A stretch of DNA of 64,000 nt, from contig NZ_AQXD01000001.1 in the NCBI RefSeq assembly GCF_000375345.1, positions 512,600 through 576,599 of the forward strand, in the 5' to 3' direction. Under the pieces are notes generated by a model, which was given only the letters and a program-made list of their open reading frames with translations, made no database searches and had not been told where the DNA came from. The DNA is from Wohlfahrtiimonas chitiniclastica DSM 18708. Its GTDB lineage: Bacteria; Pseudomonadota; Gammaproteobacteria; Cardiobacteriales; Wohlfahrtiimonadaceae. Below, in pieces: positions 49,913-58,937 of this stretch; within the stretch, counting starts at the first letter, position 1, and every line of letters starts with the position of its first letter. The position numbers and the translations under genes are program-made.

Positions 49913-52855
49913 ATGAATGATCTTCTCAATGATCTGACCACAAGTTTTTATGATGTGGATCACATTTCAAAAGGGCAATATCTGCCTGCCATTTTAGTCA
50001 ATGATTTTAAACGCGAAAAAAAGGTGCTCACCACGATTTTAGAGCAGCTGAAAACCTGTGATGAATTCTTTATCTCGGTGGCCTTTGTGACGACAGGCGG
50101 TGTTGCGGTGATTCGTGAGGCGCTCGATGAGTTGAATCGTAAAGCGATTAAAGGCGTGATCATTGTGTCACAATACCTTAATTTTACCGATCCTGCGGCA
50201 CTTGAGCGTTTATTGGCCTATCGAAACATTGAACTGCGCATTGATGTGCACAACAGCTTTCATGCCAAATGTTTTTATTTTGAAAAGGGCGAGCAGAGCA
50301 TTGTGGTCATTGGCAGTAGCAATTTGACGGACAGTGCCTTATGCAAAAATTATGAATTTAACATTAAATTAGATGCCTCCATTAATGGCGAGATCATCGA
50401 GCAGATCAAAGCTGAACAACAAGTGATGTATGAGCGATCAATCCTTGTGAGCAAAGCCATCATTGATCAATATCGTGTTCAGTATGAGCAATTGCGCTTT
50501 GGCAGAAACCAATTGCAGCATACGAAAATCACAAGCGGGCAACACATTGCACCGAATGCCATGCAATTAAAAGCTTTGGATAATTTACAACATCTTCGCG
50601 ATGAAAAAGGGGCAACAAAGGCATTGCTCATTTCTGCAACCGGCACGGGCAAAACTTATCTATCGGCGTTTGATGTGGCGCGCGTTCAACCCAAAACATT
50701 CCTCTTTTTAGTGCACAGAAGCACGATTGCAGCCAAATCCATGCAGTCGTATCAAAAGATATTGTCAAGCGTTGCAGGCCATGATCCGCACATGACCTTT
50801 GGCTTATTTGACGGCAATCATAAAGATTACGCTGCCGATTATCTCTTTGCCACAGTGCAAACGATGAGTTTGCCCCATCATTTAGCGCATTTTGCTCAAG
50901 ATCATTTTGATTACATTGTGATTGATGAAACCCACCGCGCAGCGGCGCAAACGTATCAAACCATTCTTAACCATTTTACGCCCAAATTTTTATTGGGCAT
51001 GACGGCAACGCCAGAGCGCATGAGTGGTGAAGATATTTTTCAATATTTTGATCACAACATTGCCTATGAAATTCGCTTAAAAGATGCACTTGAAGCAGAT
51101 TTACTCACCACATTTCATTATTACGGCATTGCGGACATTGTATTGACGGACGATGTGAAAAAGCCGCCAAGCTTTAATCAATTGATTCGTGAAGAACGTG
51201 TGGCGCACATTTTGGAGAAAATCACCCATTATTCTACGGATACTGGAGATTATCGCGGGCTGGTTTTTTGCTCAAGTGTAGAAGAAGCCGATGCATTATC
51301 CGCACAATTTTGTGGGTTTGGTTTTCGTGCATGTGCTTTGTCTGGGCGCCACAGTGAACATGAACGTGAGGCGGCGATTGAATCGCTCGAATCTGATGAT
51401 GTGGATCATCTACAATTCATTTTCACGGTGGATATTTTCAATGAAGGGATCGACATTCCGCGCGTGAATCTCATTGTGATGTTGCGCGCAACGCAATCGG
51501 TGATTGTGTTTGTGCAGCAGCTTGGGCGCGGATTGCGTAAAGCACAAGATAAGTCTTATGTTACGGTGTTGGATTTCATTGGTAATTATGCCAATAACTA
51601 TATGATTCCGATGGCACTTTTTGGCGATACATCATATAACAAAGATGCGCTTCGCCGAAAAATGAGTGAAGGCAGCAGCGCGTTGCCGGGCGCATCGAGC
51701 ATTAGCTTTGATGCCATTACAGAGCAGCGCATTTATGCTGCGATTAATCAAGCATCTTTTGATCATAAAAAAGATTTGGCCGAGGACATGAAGGCGCTCT
51801 TTGATAAGCTTGGGCATATGCCGACGCCCATTGACTTTATTCGCCATGGGTCGCGTGATCCTTATCAATACATTCGGGTGTTTGGCAGTTATTATCAAGC
51901 GCTGAAATATGTTTTTAAAGCGCATGTGCCGCCACTTTCAGAGGATGCTGCCGCCATGCTGCGTTACTTTGATGGTGAGATCAATAATGCCAAGCGCATT
52001 ACAGAAAGTTGTCTGCTCTTTGAATTATTACAGCATCATGTCATCACGTTAGATGCATTTAAATCCCATTGCAATGCACATTTTCACTTTACGCCAACGG
52101 ATGCAGACATCATTTCAGTGGTGGATAATCTTAACTTTAGCTTTGTGGTGACTGAGGTCAATAAACGCAAAGTGGTTTATCGCCACAGTGCATATTTAAA
52201 AGATGCAGCATTGTATGATGTGGTGGCATTTGATGGGCAATCCTTTGTTTTGACGTCACAATTTAAAACATTGTTGGCGCAATCAAGTTTTAAAACCCAT
52301 TTGATGCAATCGGTGGATTTAGCCCGTGCCGTTTATCGACAAAAGTTGGTAGATTCATGTTTGATCGATGGGCGCTTTATTTTGTATGAAAAATATAGCC
52401 GCAAAGATGTCTTTCGCATTCTCAATTACCAAGAAAATCCAAATGCGCAAAGTGTGGGCGGTTATCTGTTTGATCGGGATGAAACAGTGTGCCCCATTTT
52501 TGTCAATTATCATAAAGATGAAAACATCAGCGATCGCACCAAATATGAGGATGCTTTCTTAAATCCATCGCTCCTGCGTTGGTTTTCAAAAGGGCAGCGC
52601 ACACTTAAAAGTAAAGATGTGCAGGCGTTTTATCACAGTCAATCGCGCAATATCGCTTTGTATCTTTTTGTGAAAAAAGACAATGATGAAGGGCGTGAGT
52701 TTTATTGCTTAGGGCGCGTCACGGCGGATCAACACAGTTTTATGGAAGAGAAAATGCCGATCTCTGAAGATAAAACCATCAATGTGGTGACGCTCAATTT
52801 AGAGCTCAAGCAAGCGGTGAAAGAGAGTTTGTATCAATATTTAATTCATCCATAA
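49913..52855 (+). CDS. PLD-nuclease/SF2 helicase/DUF3427 protein
   Basis: A 980-residue multidomain protein. A phospholipase-D-type nuclease domain comes first (HAKCFYF, HxK motif at about 117; GSSNLTDSAL at about 135). An SF2 helicase follows with ATGTGKTYL (about 243), DETH (about 339), LGMTATPERM and a motif VI QQLGRGLRKA (about 535). The last 280 residues form a DUF3427 domain (SVGGYLFDRDETVCPIFVNY). One HxK per chain means dimerisation is needed for cutting. Translationally linked to a Nudix enzyme. A role in DNA repair or in restricting foreign DNA is suspected for this architecture and not proven. Confidence 0.9.
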   Translation: MNDLLNDLTTSFYDVDHISKGQYLPAILVNDFKREKKVLTTILEQLKTCDEFFISVAFVTTGGVAVIREALDELNRKAIKGVIIVSQYLNFTDPAALERLLAYRNIELRIDVHNSFHAKCFYFEKGEQSIVVIGSSNLTDSALCKNYEFNIKLDASINGEIIEQIKAEQQVMYERSILVSKAIIDQYRVQYEQLRFGRNQLQHTKITSGQHIAPNAMQLKALDNLQHLRDEKGATKALLISATGTGKTYLSAFDVARVQPKTFLFLVHRSTIAAKSMQSYQKILSSVAGHDPHMTFGLFDGNHKDYAADYLFATVQTMSLPHHLAHFAQDHFDYIVIDETHRAAAQTYQTILNHFTPKFLLGMTATPERMSGEDIFQYFDHNIAYEIRLKDALEADLLTTFHYYGIADIVLTDDVKKPPSFNQLIREERVAHILEKITHYSTDTGDYRGLVFCSSVEEADALSAQFCGFGFRACALSGRHSEHEREAAIESLESDDVDHLQFIFTVDIFNEGIDIPRVNLIVMLRATQSVIVFVQQLGRGLRKAQDKSYVTVLDFIGNYANNYMIPMALFGDTSYNKDALRRKMSEGSSALPGASSISFDAITEQRIYAAINQASFDHKKDLAEDMKALFDKLGHMPTPIDFIRHGSRDPYQYIRVFGSYYQALKYVFKAHVPPLSEDAAAMLRYFDGEINNAKRITESCLLFELLQHHVITLDAFKSHCNAHFHFTPTDADIISVVDNLNFSFVVTEVNKRKVVYRHSAYLKDAALYDVVAFDGQSFVLTSQFKTLLAQSSFKTHLMQSVDLARAVYRQKLVDSCLIDGRFILYEKYSRKDVFRILNYQENPNAQSVGGYLFDRDETVCPIFVNYHKDENISDRTKYEDAFLNPSLLRWFSKGQRTLKSKDVQAFYHSQSRNIALYLFVKKDNDEGREFYCLGRVTADQHSFMEEKMPISEDKTINVVTLNLELKQAVKESLYQYLIHP

Positions 52856-52858
52856 AAC

Positions 52859-52880
52859 AAAACCCCGCTTTGCGGGGCTT
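52859..52880 (-). terminator. intrinsic terminator of yicC (convergent gap)
   Basis: AGCCCCGC-AAA-GCGGGGTTTTGTTTT read leftward: 6-bp GC stem with a U tract after yicC. It may also act weakly on the rightward helicase transcript. Confidence 0.8.
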
Positions 52881-52891
52881 CAATGTATGGC

Positions 52892-53758
52892 TTACTCGAT
52901 GTTTTGAATTTGTTCGCGGATCTGTTCGATCAACACTTTTAACTCAACGGCAATGGCGGTGAGCTCTGCATCTTGGGACTTTGAGCCAAGTGTATTCGCT
53001 TCGCGGTTCAACTCTTGAGTTAAAAAGTCTAAGCGGCGGCCAATCGGTTCATTGCGGGCAATGGCATCGGTCATGGCGACAACATGAGAATGGAGGCGGT
53101 CGATCTCTTCATCGATGTCCAATTTTTGAATGGCAAAGACTAATTCTTGCTCTAAGCGCTGTTGATCCACCTCAATGGCAAATTCAGCTAAGCGCGCGGT
53201 TAATTTATCACGCAGGCGTACAATCGCTTCAGGGCGCAGGGCTTGGGCTTGTTCAGTCAATGCCGCGATTTTATTTAAACGATCTTCAATCACAGCTTGA
53301 ATGCGTGCGCCTTCTGCTTGACGATTTTTCGCCAATGATTGAAGTGCCGTTGCAAAAGTTTGTGTGGTGATGGCTTCTAACGCATTAGGATCTGGCGTAC
53401 GCGTGATGAGCATATTTGGAAAGCGCATCAACTCAGAAGGGCTCAAGGCATGTGTTGTCCCAAGAATGGCATTGGCCTCTTGATGCAGGGCGATCACATT
53501 TTTAGCAAGCGTTTCATTGAGGGTTAAATGTTCATTGGTGGCACCGGCTGCTTCTAGGCGCATCATGATCTCAAGTTTACCGCGCTTTAATACGGATTGC
53601 GCTTGATCACGCAAGGCAGGTTCAAAGGCACGCAATAGGTCTGGCAATTTAAAATAGGTTTCTAAATAGCGGTGATTGATGCTGCGTAGCTCAATGGATA
53701 ATGTACCAAAATCTGTGGCTACGGTTTCTCTAGCAAAACCTGTCATGGAGGAGATCAT
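52892..53758 (-). CDS. yicC: YicC-family endoribonuclease
   Basis: A 288-residue protein of the YicC/YloC family, shown in E. coli and B. subtilis to be an endoribonuclease. The N-terminus MISSMTGFARETV and SIELRSINHRYLETYFKLP are diagnostic, as is the C-terminal EELNREANTLGSKSQD-type motif (LDFLTQELNREANTLGSKSQ). The ATG at 53758 has AAGGA upstream; the open frame to 53827 is not needed. folE is divergent. Confidence 0.94.
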   Translation of the reverse strand: MISSMTGFARETVATDFGTLSIELRSINHRYLETYFKLPDLLRAFEPALRDQAQSVLKRGKLEIMMRLEAAGATNEHLTLNETLAKNVIALHQEANAILGTTHALSPSELMRFPNMLITRTPDPNALEAITTQTFATALQSLAKNRQAEGARIQAVIEDRLNKIAALTEQAQALRPEAIVRLRDKLTARLAEFAIEVDQQRLEQELVFAIQKLDIDEEIDRLHSHVVAMTDAIARNEPIGRRLDFLTQELNREANTLGSKSQDAELTAIAVELKVLIEQIREQIQNIE

Positions 53759-53888
53759 ACTGTTCCTTAAAATTACGATAAACAAAATGCAATTATAACG
53801 CTCTTTGCGGGATTTGGTGAATATCATTGATCAATGTTGCAATTCCTAGTAAACTTCGGAGCTTTATTCACATTATTGAGTTGCGATC

Positions 53889-54437
53889 ATGTCTGATTTA
53901 GAAAAAAATTACCGTGCCATTTTAACTGAAATTGGTGAAGATCCTGAGCGCGAAGGCCTCGTTGATACACCGAAACGCGCTGCAAAGGCGATGCAATATC
54001 TGTGTCGTGGTTATGAGCAAACCTTAGAAGAAGTCGTGGGCGGCGCCATTTTCTCATCAGACAGCAATGAAATGGTATTGGTCAAAGACATTGAGTTGTA
54101 TTCTTTGTGTGAGCACCACATTTTGCCCTTCATCGGTAAAGCGCATGTGGCGTATTTGCCCAATGGCAAAGTGCTTGGTTTATCGAAAATTGCCCGCATT
54201 GTGGACATGTTTGCGCGCCGTTTACAGATTCAAGAGGCGCTCACCTCTGAAATCGCCAATGCCATTCAAGAAGTGACGGATGCTAAAGGCGTTGCGGTTG
54301 TGATTGAAGCAAAACACATGTGCATGATGATGCGCGGCGTTGAGAAGCAAAATTCTCACATGGTGACATCTGCCATGCTTGGCGCCTTTAGAAACAATCC
54401 GGCCACGCGTGCAGAGTTTTTAAGCTTCATTAAGTAA
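53889..54437 (+). CDS. folE: GTP cyclohydrolase I
   Basis: A 182-residue enzyme making dihydroneopterin triphosphate from GTP, the first step of folate synthesis. Zinc ligands Cys and His are in [20 protein letters not shown], and the later Cys in [32 protein letters not shown] is conserved. This is the usual FolE-IA form. It ends inside the convergent yhbQ by 18 bp, with its terminator within yhbQ. Confidence 0.97.
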   Translation: MSDLEKNYRAILTEIGEDPEREGLVDTPKRAAKAMQYLCRGYEQTLEEVVGGAIFSSDSNEMVLVKDIELYSLCEHHILPFIGKAHVAYLPNGKVLGLSKIARIVDMFARRLQIQEALTSEIANAIQEVTDAKGVAVVIEAKHMCMMMRGVEKQNSHMVTSAMLGAFRNNPATRAEFLSFIK

Positions 54438-54701
54438 GCGCGTGAGATCAACGCCAAAAGCGGCTAAATAAGCCGCTTTTTTTGTGCGCGTCAATTGCTT
54501 AAAGGCATATTCTTGCTGCATCGCTAAGGTTTGTGTGGCAAAGCGCTCGGCATGAATCAATTGTACGGGTAAACGCGCCCGCGTATATTTTGCCCCTTTG
54601 CCGCGATTATGTGTTGCTGTACGCCGCGCTAGATCTGTGGTGTAACCGGCATAGAGTGAATCATCATGACACAGCAGAACATAAAAGAAGTGATCAGCCA
54701 T
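54420..54701 (-). CDS. GIY-YIG nuclease-superfamily protein YhbQ (UPF0213)
   Basis: A 93-residue single-domain GIY-YIG protein. [20 protein letters not shown] holds the YVL..YAG form of the motif, followed by an [18 protein letters not shown] strand/helix with the conserved Arg and Tyr. The family's nuclease activity is implied by fold. It starts inside the end of mutY (8-bp overlap) and its 3' end carries the opposing folE terminator. Confidence 0.9.
   Translation of the reverse strand: MADHFFYVLLCHDDSLYAGYTTDLARRTATHNRGKGAKYTRARLPVQLIHAERFATQTLAMQQEYAFKQLTRTKKAAYLAAFGVDLTRLLNEA
54455..54485 (+). terminator. folE intrinsic terminator embedded in the yhbQ coding region
   Basis: AAAAGCGGCT-AAATA-AGCCGCTTTTTTT: 9-bp stem and T tract 20 bp after the folE stop. 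It lies within yhbQ codons 73-82 on the other strand, so one sequence serves as both coding and stop signal. Confidence 0.75.
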
Positions 54702-55791
54702 GAATCACATCTAATAAATCATTGGTGGGTTTGGTTTTTGCATACGTTTCATACATGGCGCGCGGTGTGAAAGCATAGCATTGTCCATTGAGAGTGATGG
54801 ATGATTCATCCGTTATCACTTTAATCCATAGTGGCTCAATGTGAAAATTAATGTGTGTGAGCACATGTTTAAAGCGCGGCAAGGAGATGCTCTCGATCAC
54901 GGTCACATTCGGCATCATCTCTTCAATGTCTAGCAAATGGGAAGAGAGGTGCGGGAACTCATAAAGGTTGTGCCAGATGGTTTCTGTGGTGCGTTGATGA
55001 AACAATAATTCGCCACGCTGATTTTCCACAATCATGGGGAAGAGTTCGAGCTCTTTTTTCACAGCTTTGATCTTTTTCGCGGGAATCATCGCCACTTGTT
55101 GCTGTTGCAAAGTGATGCAACGTGCCTGCCAAAAGCAAGTGGTGCATTTAGGCTGCTTGGTGCACACTGTGGCGCCAAAGTCCATCACCGCTTGCGTATA
55201 ATCATTTGGGCGCGCTTGGCTGCTCATCATATAGGCAAAGGGCAACAGGACTTTTTCCAACTGCTTTTCTGGATGCATTGCGCCTGTGACGCGTGCCATC
55301 ACGCGTTTGACATTGCCATCTAAAATCGCAAAAGGGCGATTAAATCCTTGGCTCATAATGGCAGCGGCGGTGGTGCGCCCAATGCCTTTGATGGATTCAA
55401 TGGCCGCAAAATCACAGGGGATTTCACCATTGAATTGATCCCGGACATATTGTGCGCCTTGATGTAAATTTCGGGCGCGGGCGTAATAGCCTAAGCCTTC
55501 CCAAGCTTTGAGTACGCGTTCAATCTCTGCATCCGCCAGCGCATTGATGGTGGGAAACTGCTCGATGAAATTAAAAAAGTATGGAATCACCGTTGCCACT
55601 TGCGTTTGCTGTAGCATGATTTCAGAGAGCCAAATGTGATAGATGTTTTGAGCATTTGTGTAATGATCCTGTGGCTTCCAAGGCAGATCATGGCGACCAT
55701 GTTCATCAAACCATTGCATCAATTGTTGATGAAAGGCGCGCAGTGTTTCGCCCGTGGTTGGGGCTAAAAAAAGTGACATGTTCATTCTCAT
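54694..55791 (-). CDS. mutY: A/G-specific adenine glycosylase
   Basis: A 365-residue base-excision enzyme removing A opposite 8-oxoG. The HhH-GPD region has IWLSEIMLQQTQVATVIPYF and IKGIGRTTAAAIMSQGF with the catalytic Asp in AILDGNVKRVMARV. The iron-sulfur cluster loop is CTKQPKCTTCFWQARC (C-x6-C-x2-C-x5-C). A C-terminal Nudix-like 8-oxoG reader follows. I start at the ATG at 55791, which overlaps the cmoM stop (ATGA); ATGs at 55785 and 55779 are alternatives. Confidence 0.95.
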   Translation of the reverse strand: MRMNMSLFLAPTTGETLRAFHQQLMQWFDEHGRHDLPWKPQDHYTNAQNIYHIWLSEIMLQQTQVATVIPYFFNFIEQFPTINALADAEIERVLKAWEGLGYYARARNLHQGAQYVRDQFNGEIPCDFAAIESIKGIGRTTAAAIMSQGFNRPFAILDGNVKRVMARVTGAMHPEKQLEKVLLPFAYMMSSQARPNDYTQAVMDFGATVCTKQPKCTTCFWQARCITLQQQQVAMIPAKKIKAVKKELELFPMIVENQRGELLFHQRTTETIWHNLYEFPHLSSHLLDIEEMMPNVTVIESISLPRFKHVLTHINFHIEPLWIKVITDESSITLNGQCYAFTPRAMYETYAKTKPTNDLLDVIHG

Positions 55792-56543
55792 TTTAGGCGA
55801 ACGAGCCAATGCAAATAACGGGCATTGGGCAGATATTCAGGTTTCGTGGAGCAGTGCATCTCCATCTTTAAATGGTCTTCCGTGCTGATTTTTTGCTTAT
55901 TGTCTTTGGTCATAAAATCATAATAAGTGCGAATACCACTTTGATGGATGATCTCACAGCCTGCAGTTTCTAGCGCTTGTTTTAATTCTGTCGGTTGCAC
56001 CGGTGAAATGGGCGTTAAGCCGCCGGCCTCACCACGGAAATTGTTTTTCTCCACATAACGATAATTGCCACGAATGAGATTGTGATAAATCAAACCATTG
56101 ACATTATAAAAGAGTAGGGAGAGCGTGCTGTGTTGATGCATGACATGTTTGGCAATTTGAATGATGTCGGCAGGATTGTCTAGCCATTCGATCACCGCAT
56201 GGGCAAGGATCAGATCATATGGTTCTGTGAAGCGCTCTGGAATGTTTTGCAATTCATCATGGATGAAGGTTGCCGTCAATTGATGATCAGCAAAGCGCGT
56301 TTTGGCAAGGCTCAACATATTATCAGCCGCTTCTAAAAGGGTCATGTCATGACCATTTTCCGCCAATACTCTGGCAAATTGTCCTTGGCCTGCGCCAATG
56401 TCCAAAGTTTTGAAAGGACGCTTGAGCAGATCAAATTTGAGGAAATCACGCTCTAAAATGGCTAGGCGCAATTGACCTTTAAAGGAGGCATAAATTTTAT
56501 CCTGAAAGTGTGCGCTTAATGCATCAAAACGAGGAGCAGTCAT
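55788..56543 (-). CDS. cmoM: tRNA 5-carboxymethoxyuridine methyltransferase CmoM
   Basis: A 251-residue class I SAM methyltransferase. The SAM motif is LDIGAGQGQFARVLAENGHD (about residues 47-66), followed by LILAHAVIEWLDNPADII and LSLLFYNVNGLIYHNLIRGN. The FYN-NGL-HN segment is distinctive of CmoM/SmtA. It makes the methyl ester of cmo5U34 in tRNA. It overlaps mutY by 4 bp, leading a cmoM-mutY-yhbQ transcript. Confidence 0.85.
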   Translation of the reverse strand: MTAPRFDALSAHFQDKIYASFKGQLRLAILERDFLKFDLLKRPFKTLDIGAGQGQFARVLAENGHDMTLLEAADNMLSLAKTRFADHQLTATFIHDELQNIPERFTEPYDLILAHAVIEWLDNPADIIQIAKHVMHQHSTLSLLFYNVNGLIYHNLIRGNYRYVEKNNFRGEAGGLTPISPVQPTELKQALETAGCEIIHQSGIRTYYDFMTKDNKQKISTEDHLKMEMHCSTKPEYLPNARYLHWLVRLK

Positions 56544-56663
56544 GAGGGAAAACCATAAAGAAAAGAGGGATCATAGTGGAAGGGGTGAAAAAATGTCAAA
56601 TTTGCTAGATATCAGCTACAATGAATGACTGTGATGTTGATTAAAAAATAATGGAGCGTACGT

Positions 56664-57113
56664 ATGAAAAAGAGTGTGATCACAGCGGCAATGTTGCCTT
56701 TAATATTAACCGGTTGCTTATCTGTTTCCCCTAAAAAAACAGAGGCGCCAAAGCCTGTTGAGCCTGTAGAAACAGCCTCACAAATCGCCCAAACGAGCCT
56801 TGATTATCCTGGCACGTATCGCACGCGTTTAAAATGCGAAGGGTGTGATTATACCAATGCACAATTGCAAGTGAATCAGTATGGGCAATATCGTTATATT
56901 GAGCAAAGCATGAAAAATGGTGCGCCATTAGGTCAACCCATTGTGTTTCAAGGCCGTTATACGTGGGATAAAAATGCCCCCATCATTCGCCTCTTAAATG
57001 CACGCAACATGCATTTCTTTGTGGCAGAAAATCAGATGGTGCTGTTAGATCATCCTGTGGCAAGCTTTGCTGAGATCACCTCAGAGCCTAAATTCCAAAA
57101 AGTGGTGCGTTAA
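56664..57113 (+). CDS. NlpE-like outer-membrane lipoprotein
   Basis: A 149-residue lipoprotein. The signal ends in LILTGC (cysteine 18), a Pro-rich linker follows, and the NlpE N-terminal domain is seen in YPGTYRTRLKCEGCDYTNAQ with its CxxC, then QYGQYRYIEQSM and GRYTWDKNAPIIRLL. E. coli NlpE senses surface contact and lipoprotein stress through Cpx; this shorter form has only the N-terminal barrel. It precedes the moxR-like gene by 18 bp. Confidence 0.85.
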   Translation: MKKSVITAAMLPLILTGCLSVSPKKTEAPKPVEPVETASQIAQTSLDYPGTYRTRLKCEGCDYTNAQLQVNQYGQYRYIEQSMKNGAPLGQPIVFQGRYTWDKNAPIIRLLNARNMHFFVAENQMVLLDHPVASFAEITSEPKFQKVVR

Positions 57114-57131
57114 TATTTTTCTTGAGTCGTC

Positions 57132-58043
57132 ATGCATAATCAAATCAAACAAATAAAAATGGCGCTCAACGCCATCATTTTAGGTAAAGAAGCGCAGGTC
57201 ACATTAAGTTTGGCCTGCCTTTTTGCAAAAGGCCATCTGTTGTTAGAAGATTTACCGGGTATGGGTAAAACAACGTTGGCACACAGTTTGGCCAAAGTGC
57301 TCGGTTTATCGTATCAGCGCTTACAATTCACCTCTGACTTATTGCCAGGGGATATCATTGGCGGCGAGATCTTTGATCAAGCACAACAAGCCTTTCGCCT
57401 GCACCATGGCCCAATTTTTACAGAATTGCTGCTCGCCGATGAGATCAATCGCACCACGCCAAAAAGCCAAAGTGCATTGTTAGAGGCAATGGAAGAGCGC
57501 CAAGTGTCGATTGGGCGCAAAAGTTATCGCCTGCCAGAACACTTCTTTGTGATCGCCACTCAAAATCCGAACACAGCGGGCAGTGGCACCTATCCATTGC
57601 CAGATTCTCAGATGGATCGCTTTTTAATGACGCTGTCGCTTGGCTATCCGACTCAGGAAGCAGAGCGCCGCATATTAAAAGGTGAAACCCATCGCGGTAA
57701 AGTGGCGGCATTGCCAACGCTGTTGACGCGAGAATCCCTCAGTCTCATTCAGCAACAAGTGATGGCCGTGACGGCATCGGATGCATTGTTAGATTATATT
57801 TTGCGTTTGGTGTTTGCCACTCGTACTGAGGCGCGCTTTGCCGTTGGTATTTCGCCCCGCGGTAGTGTGGCATTATTAAAAGCAGCGAAGGCATATGCTT
57901 TGGTCAGTGGGCGGGATTATGTGGTGCCAGAAGATGTGAAAGCGGTATTGCCGAGTGTCTTTGAGCACCGTTTGCGTCACAGCGGACACAACAGCCATGA
58001 TGCGGTGCAATGGTTGTTGAATCATATTCCAACACTTGTGTAA
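57132..58043 (+). CDS. MoxR-family AAA+ ATPase
   Basis: A 303-residue chaperone-type ATPase. Walker A is EDLPGMGKTTLAHSLAK (about residues 38-54), Walker B LLADEINRTTPKSQSALLEA, and sensor region VIATQNPNTAGSGTYPLPDS. The AAA lid follows. MoxR proteins mature partner proteins with VWA or DUF58 domains, and a DUF58 gene follows immediately. Confidence 0.94.
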   Translation: MHNQIKQIKMALNAIILGKEAQVTLSLACLFAKGHLLLEDLPGMGKTTLAHSLAKVLGLSYQRLQFTSDLLPGDIIGGEIFDQAQQAFRLHHGPIFTELLLADEINRTTPKSQSALLEAMEERQVSIGRKSYRLPEHFFVIATQNPNTAGSGTYPLPDSQMDRFLMTLSLGYPTQEAERRILKGETHRGKVAALPTLLTRESLSLIQQQVMAVTASDALLDYILRLVFATRTEARFAVGISPRGSVALLKAAKAYALVSGRDYVVPEDVKAVLPSVFEHRLRHSGHNSHDAVQWLLNHIPTLV

Positions 58044-58045
58044 TC

Positions 58046-58933
58046 ATGCAGACCATCAATCGCCGCACTCTTTATATTTTACCCACACGCTTTGGGCTCA
58101 TTTATGTGTTGCTCTGTGGCGTGTTGTTGGTGATGGCCATTAATTTTGACAATGCCTTGGTGTATCTGCTCTGTTTTTGGCTCTTTTCACTCTTTTTGGC
58201 CACCATGGTGCTCACTTGGCGCAATTTAGATCAATTAAAGCTCACGGTGGGGCGTGCAGAGCCTGTGTTTGATGGGCAAACGGCGATGTTTCCGGTGGGT
58301 GTTGAGGCACCTGATCGTTTGCATCCGGCCATTATGGTGAGCATTGCCGCCTCTGAGGTGCGCATTGATTGCCCAAAAGAACAGAGGGTCACCGCGCCAA
58401 TATTGCTTGAGGATTGTGTGCGAGGGCGCGTTGATTTGCCGCCTGTCACCCTGTCGACGACTTATCCGCTCGGGCTGTTTCGTGCATGGACGCGTATTGA
58501 TCTGCCTTCGCACACCTTATGTTATCCCAAACCCATGACGATTCCACTGCCAACACACCATACCATGGTAGAGGGGCAAGGGGCATCAGAGTCAGCGGCG
58601 CACATCATCCGTGGTGTGGATCATTTTGAGGGATTAAAAAGATATGCCATTGGGGATGCGCTTTCGCGGATTGATTGGCGCGCCTATGCTAAAGGTCAAG
58701 GGGTTTGGGTGAAGGAATTTTCTGGCCAAACCACTACCGAAGTGTGGCTCAGTGATGCGGATTTTACCGGGTCAATCGAACAGAAATTATCTTACTTATG
58801 CCATTTTGTATTGCTTTGGACGGAAAAAGGACAACGATTTGGGCTACGATTGGGCGCTTTAACCATTGAGCCCAATACAGGTGATGCTCATCAAGCACGC
58901 TGTTTAGAGGCGTTGGCATTGTATCAACGATAG
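58046..58933 (+). CDS. DUF58 protein of the MoxR operon
   Basis: A 295-residue membrane-associated protein. Two TM helices lie at about residues 14-50 (FGLIYVLLCGVLLVMAINF). The DUF58 core is VDHFEGLKRYAIGDALSRID, then WRAYAKGQGVWVKEF. I start at the ATG at 58046, 2 bp after the moxR stop. Standard MoxR-DUF58-TgpA arrangement; exact role unknown. Confidence 0.9.
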   Translation: MQTINRRTLYILPTRFGLIYVLLCGVLLVMAINFDNALVYLLCFWLFSLFLATMVLTWRNLDQLKLTVGRAEPVFDGQTAMFPVGVEAPDRLHPAIMVSIAASEVRIDCPKEQRVTAPILLEDCVRGRVDLPPVTLSTTYPLGLFRAWTRIDLPSHTLCYPKPMTIPLPTHHTMVEGQGASESAAHIIRGVDHFEGLKRYAIGDALSRIDWRAYAKGQGVWVKEFSGQTTTEVWLSDADFTGSIEQKLSYLCHFVLLWTEKGQRFGLRLGALTIEPNTGDAHQARCLEALALYQR

Positions 58934-58937
58934 AGGC

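Noticed and set aside
49402-52855. Nudix and helicase genes as part of the prophage
   Set aside because: They lie outside the att repeat and beyond the phage terminator, so they are host or another element's genes.
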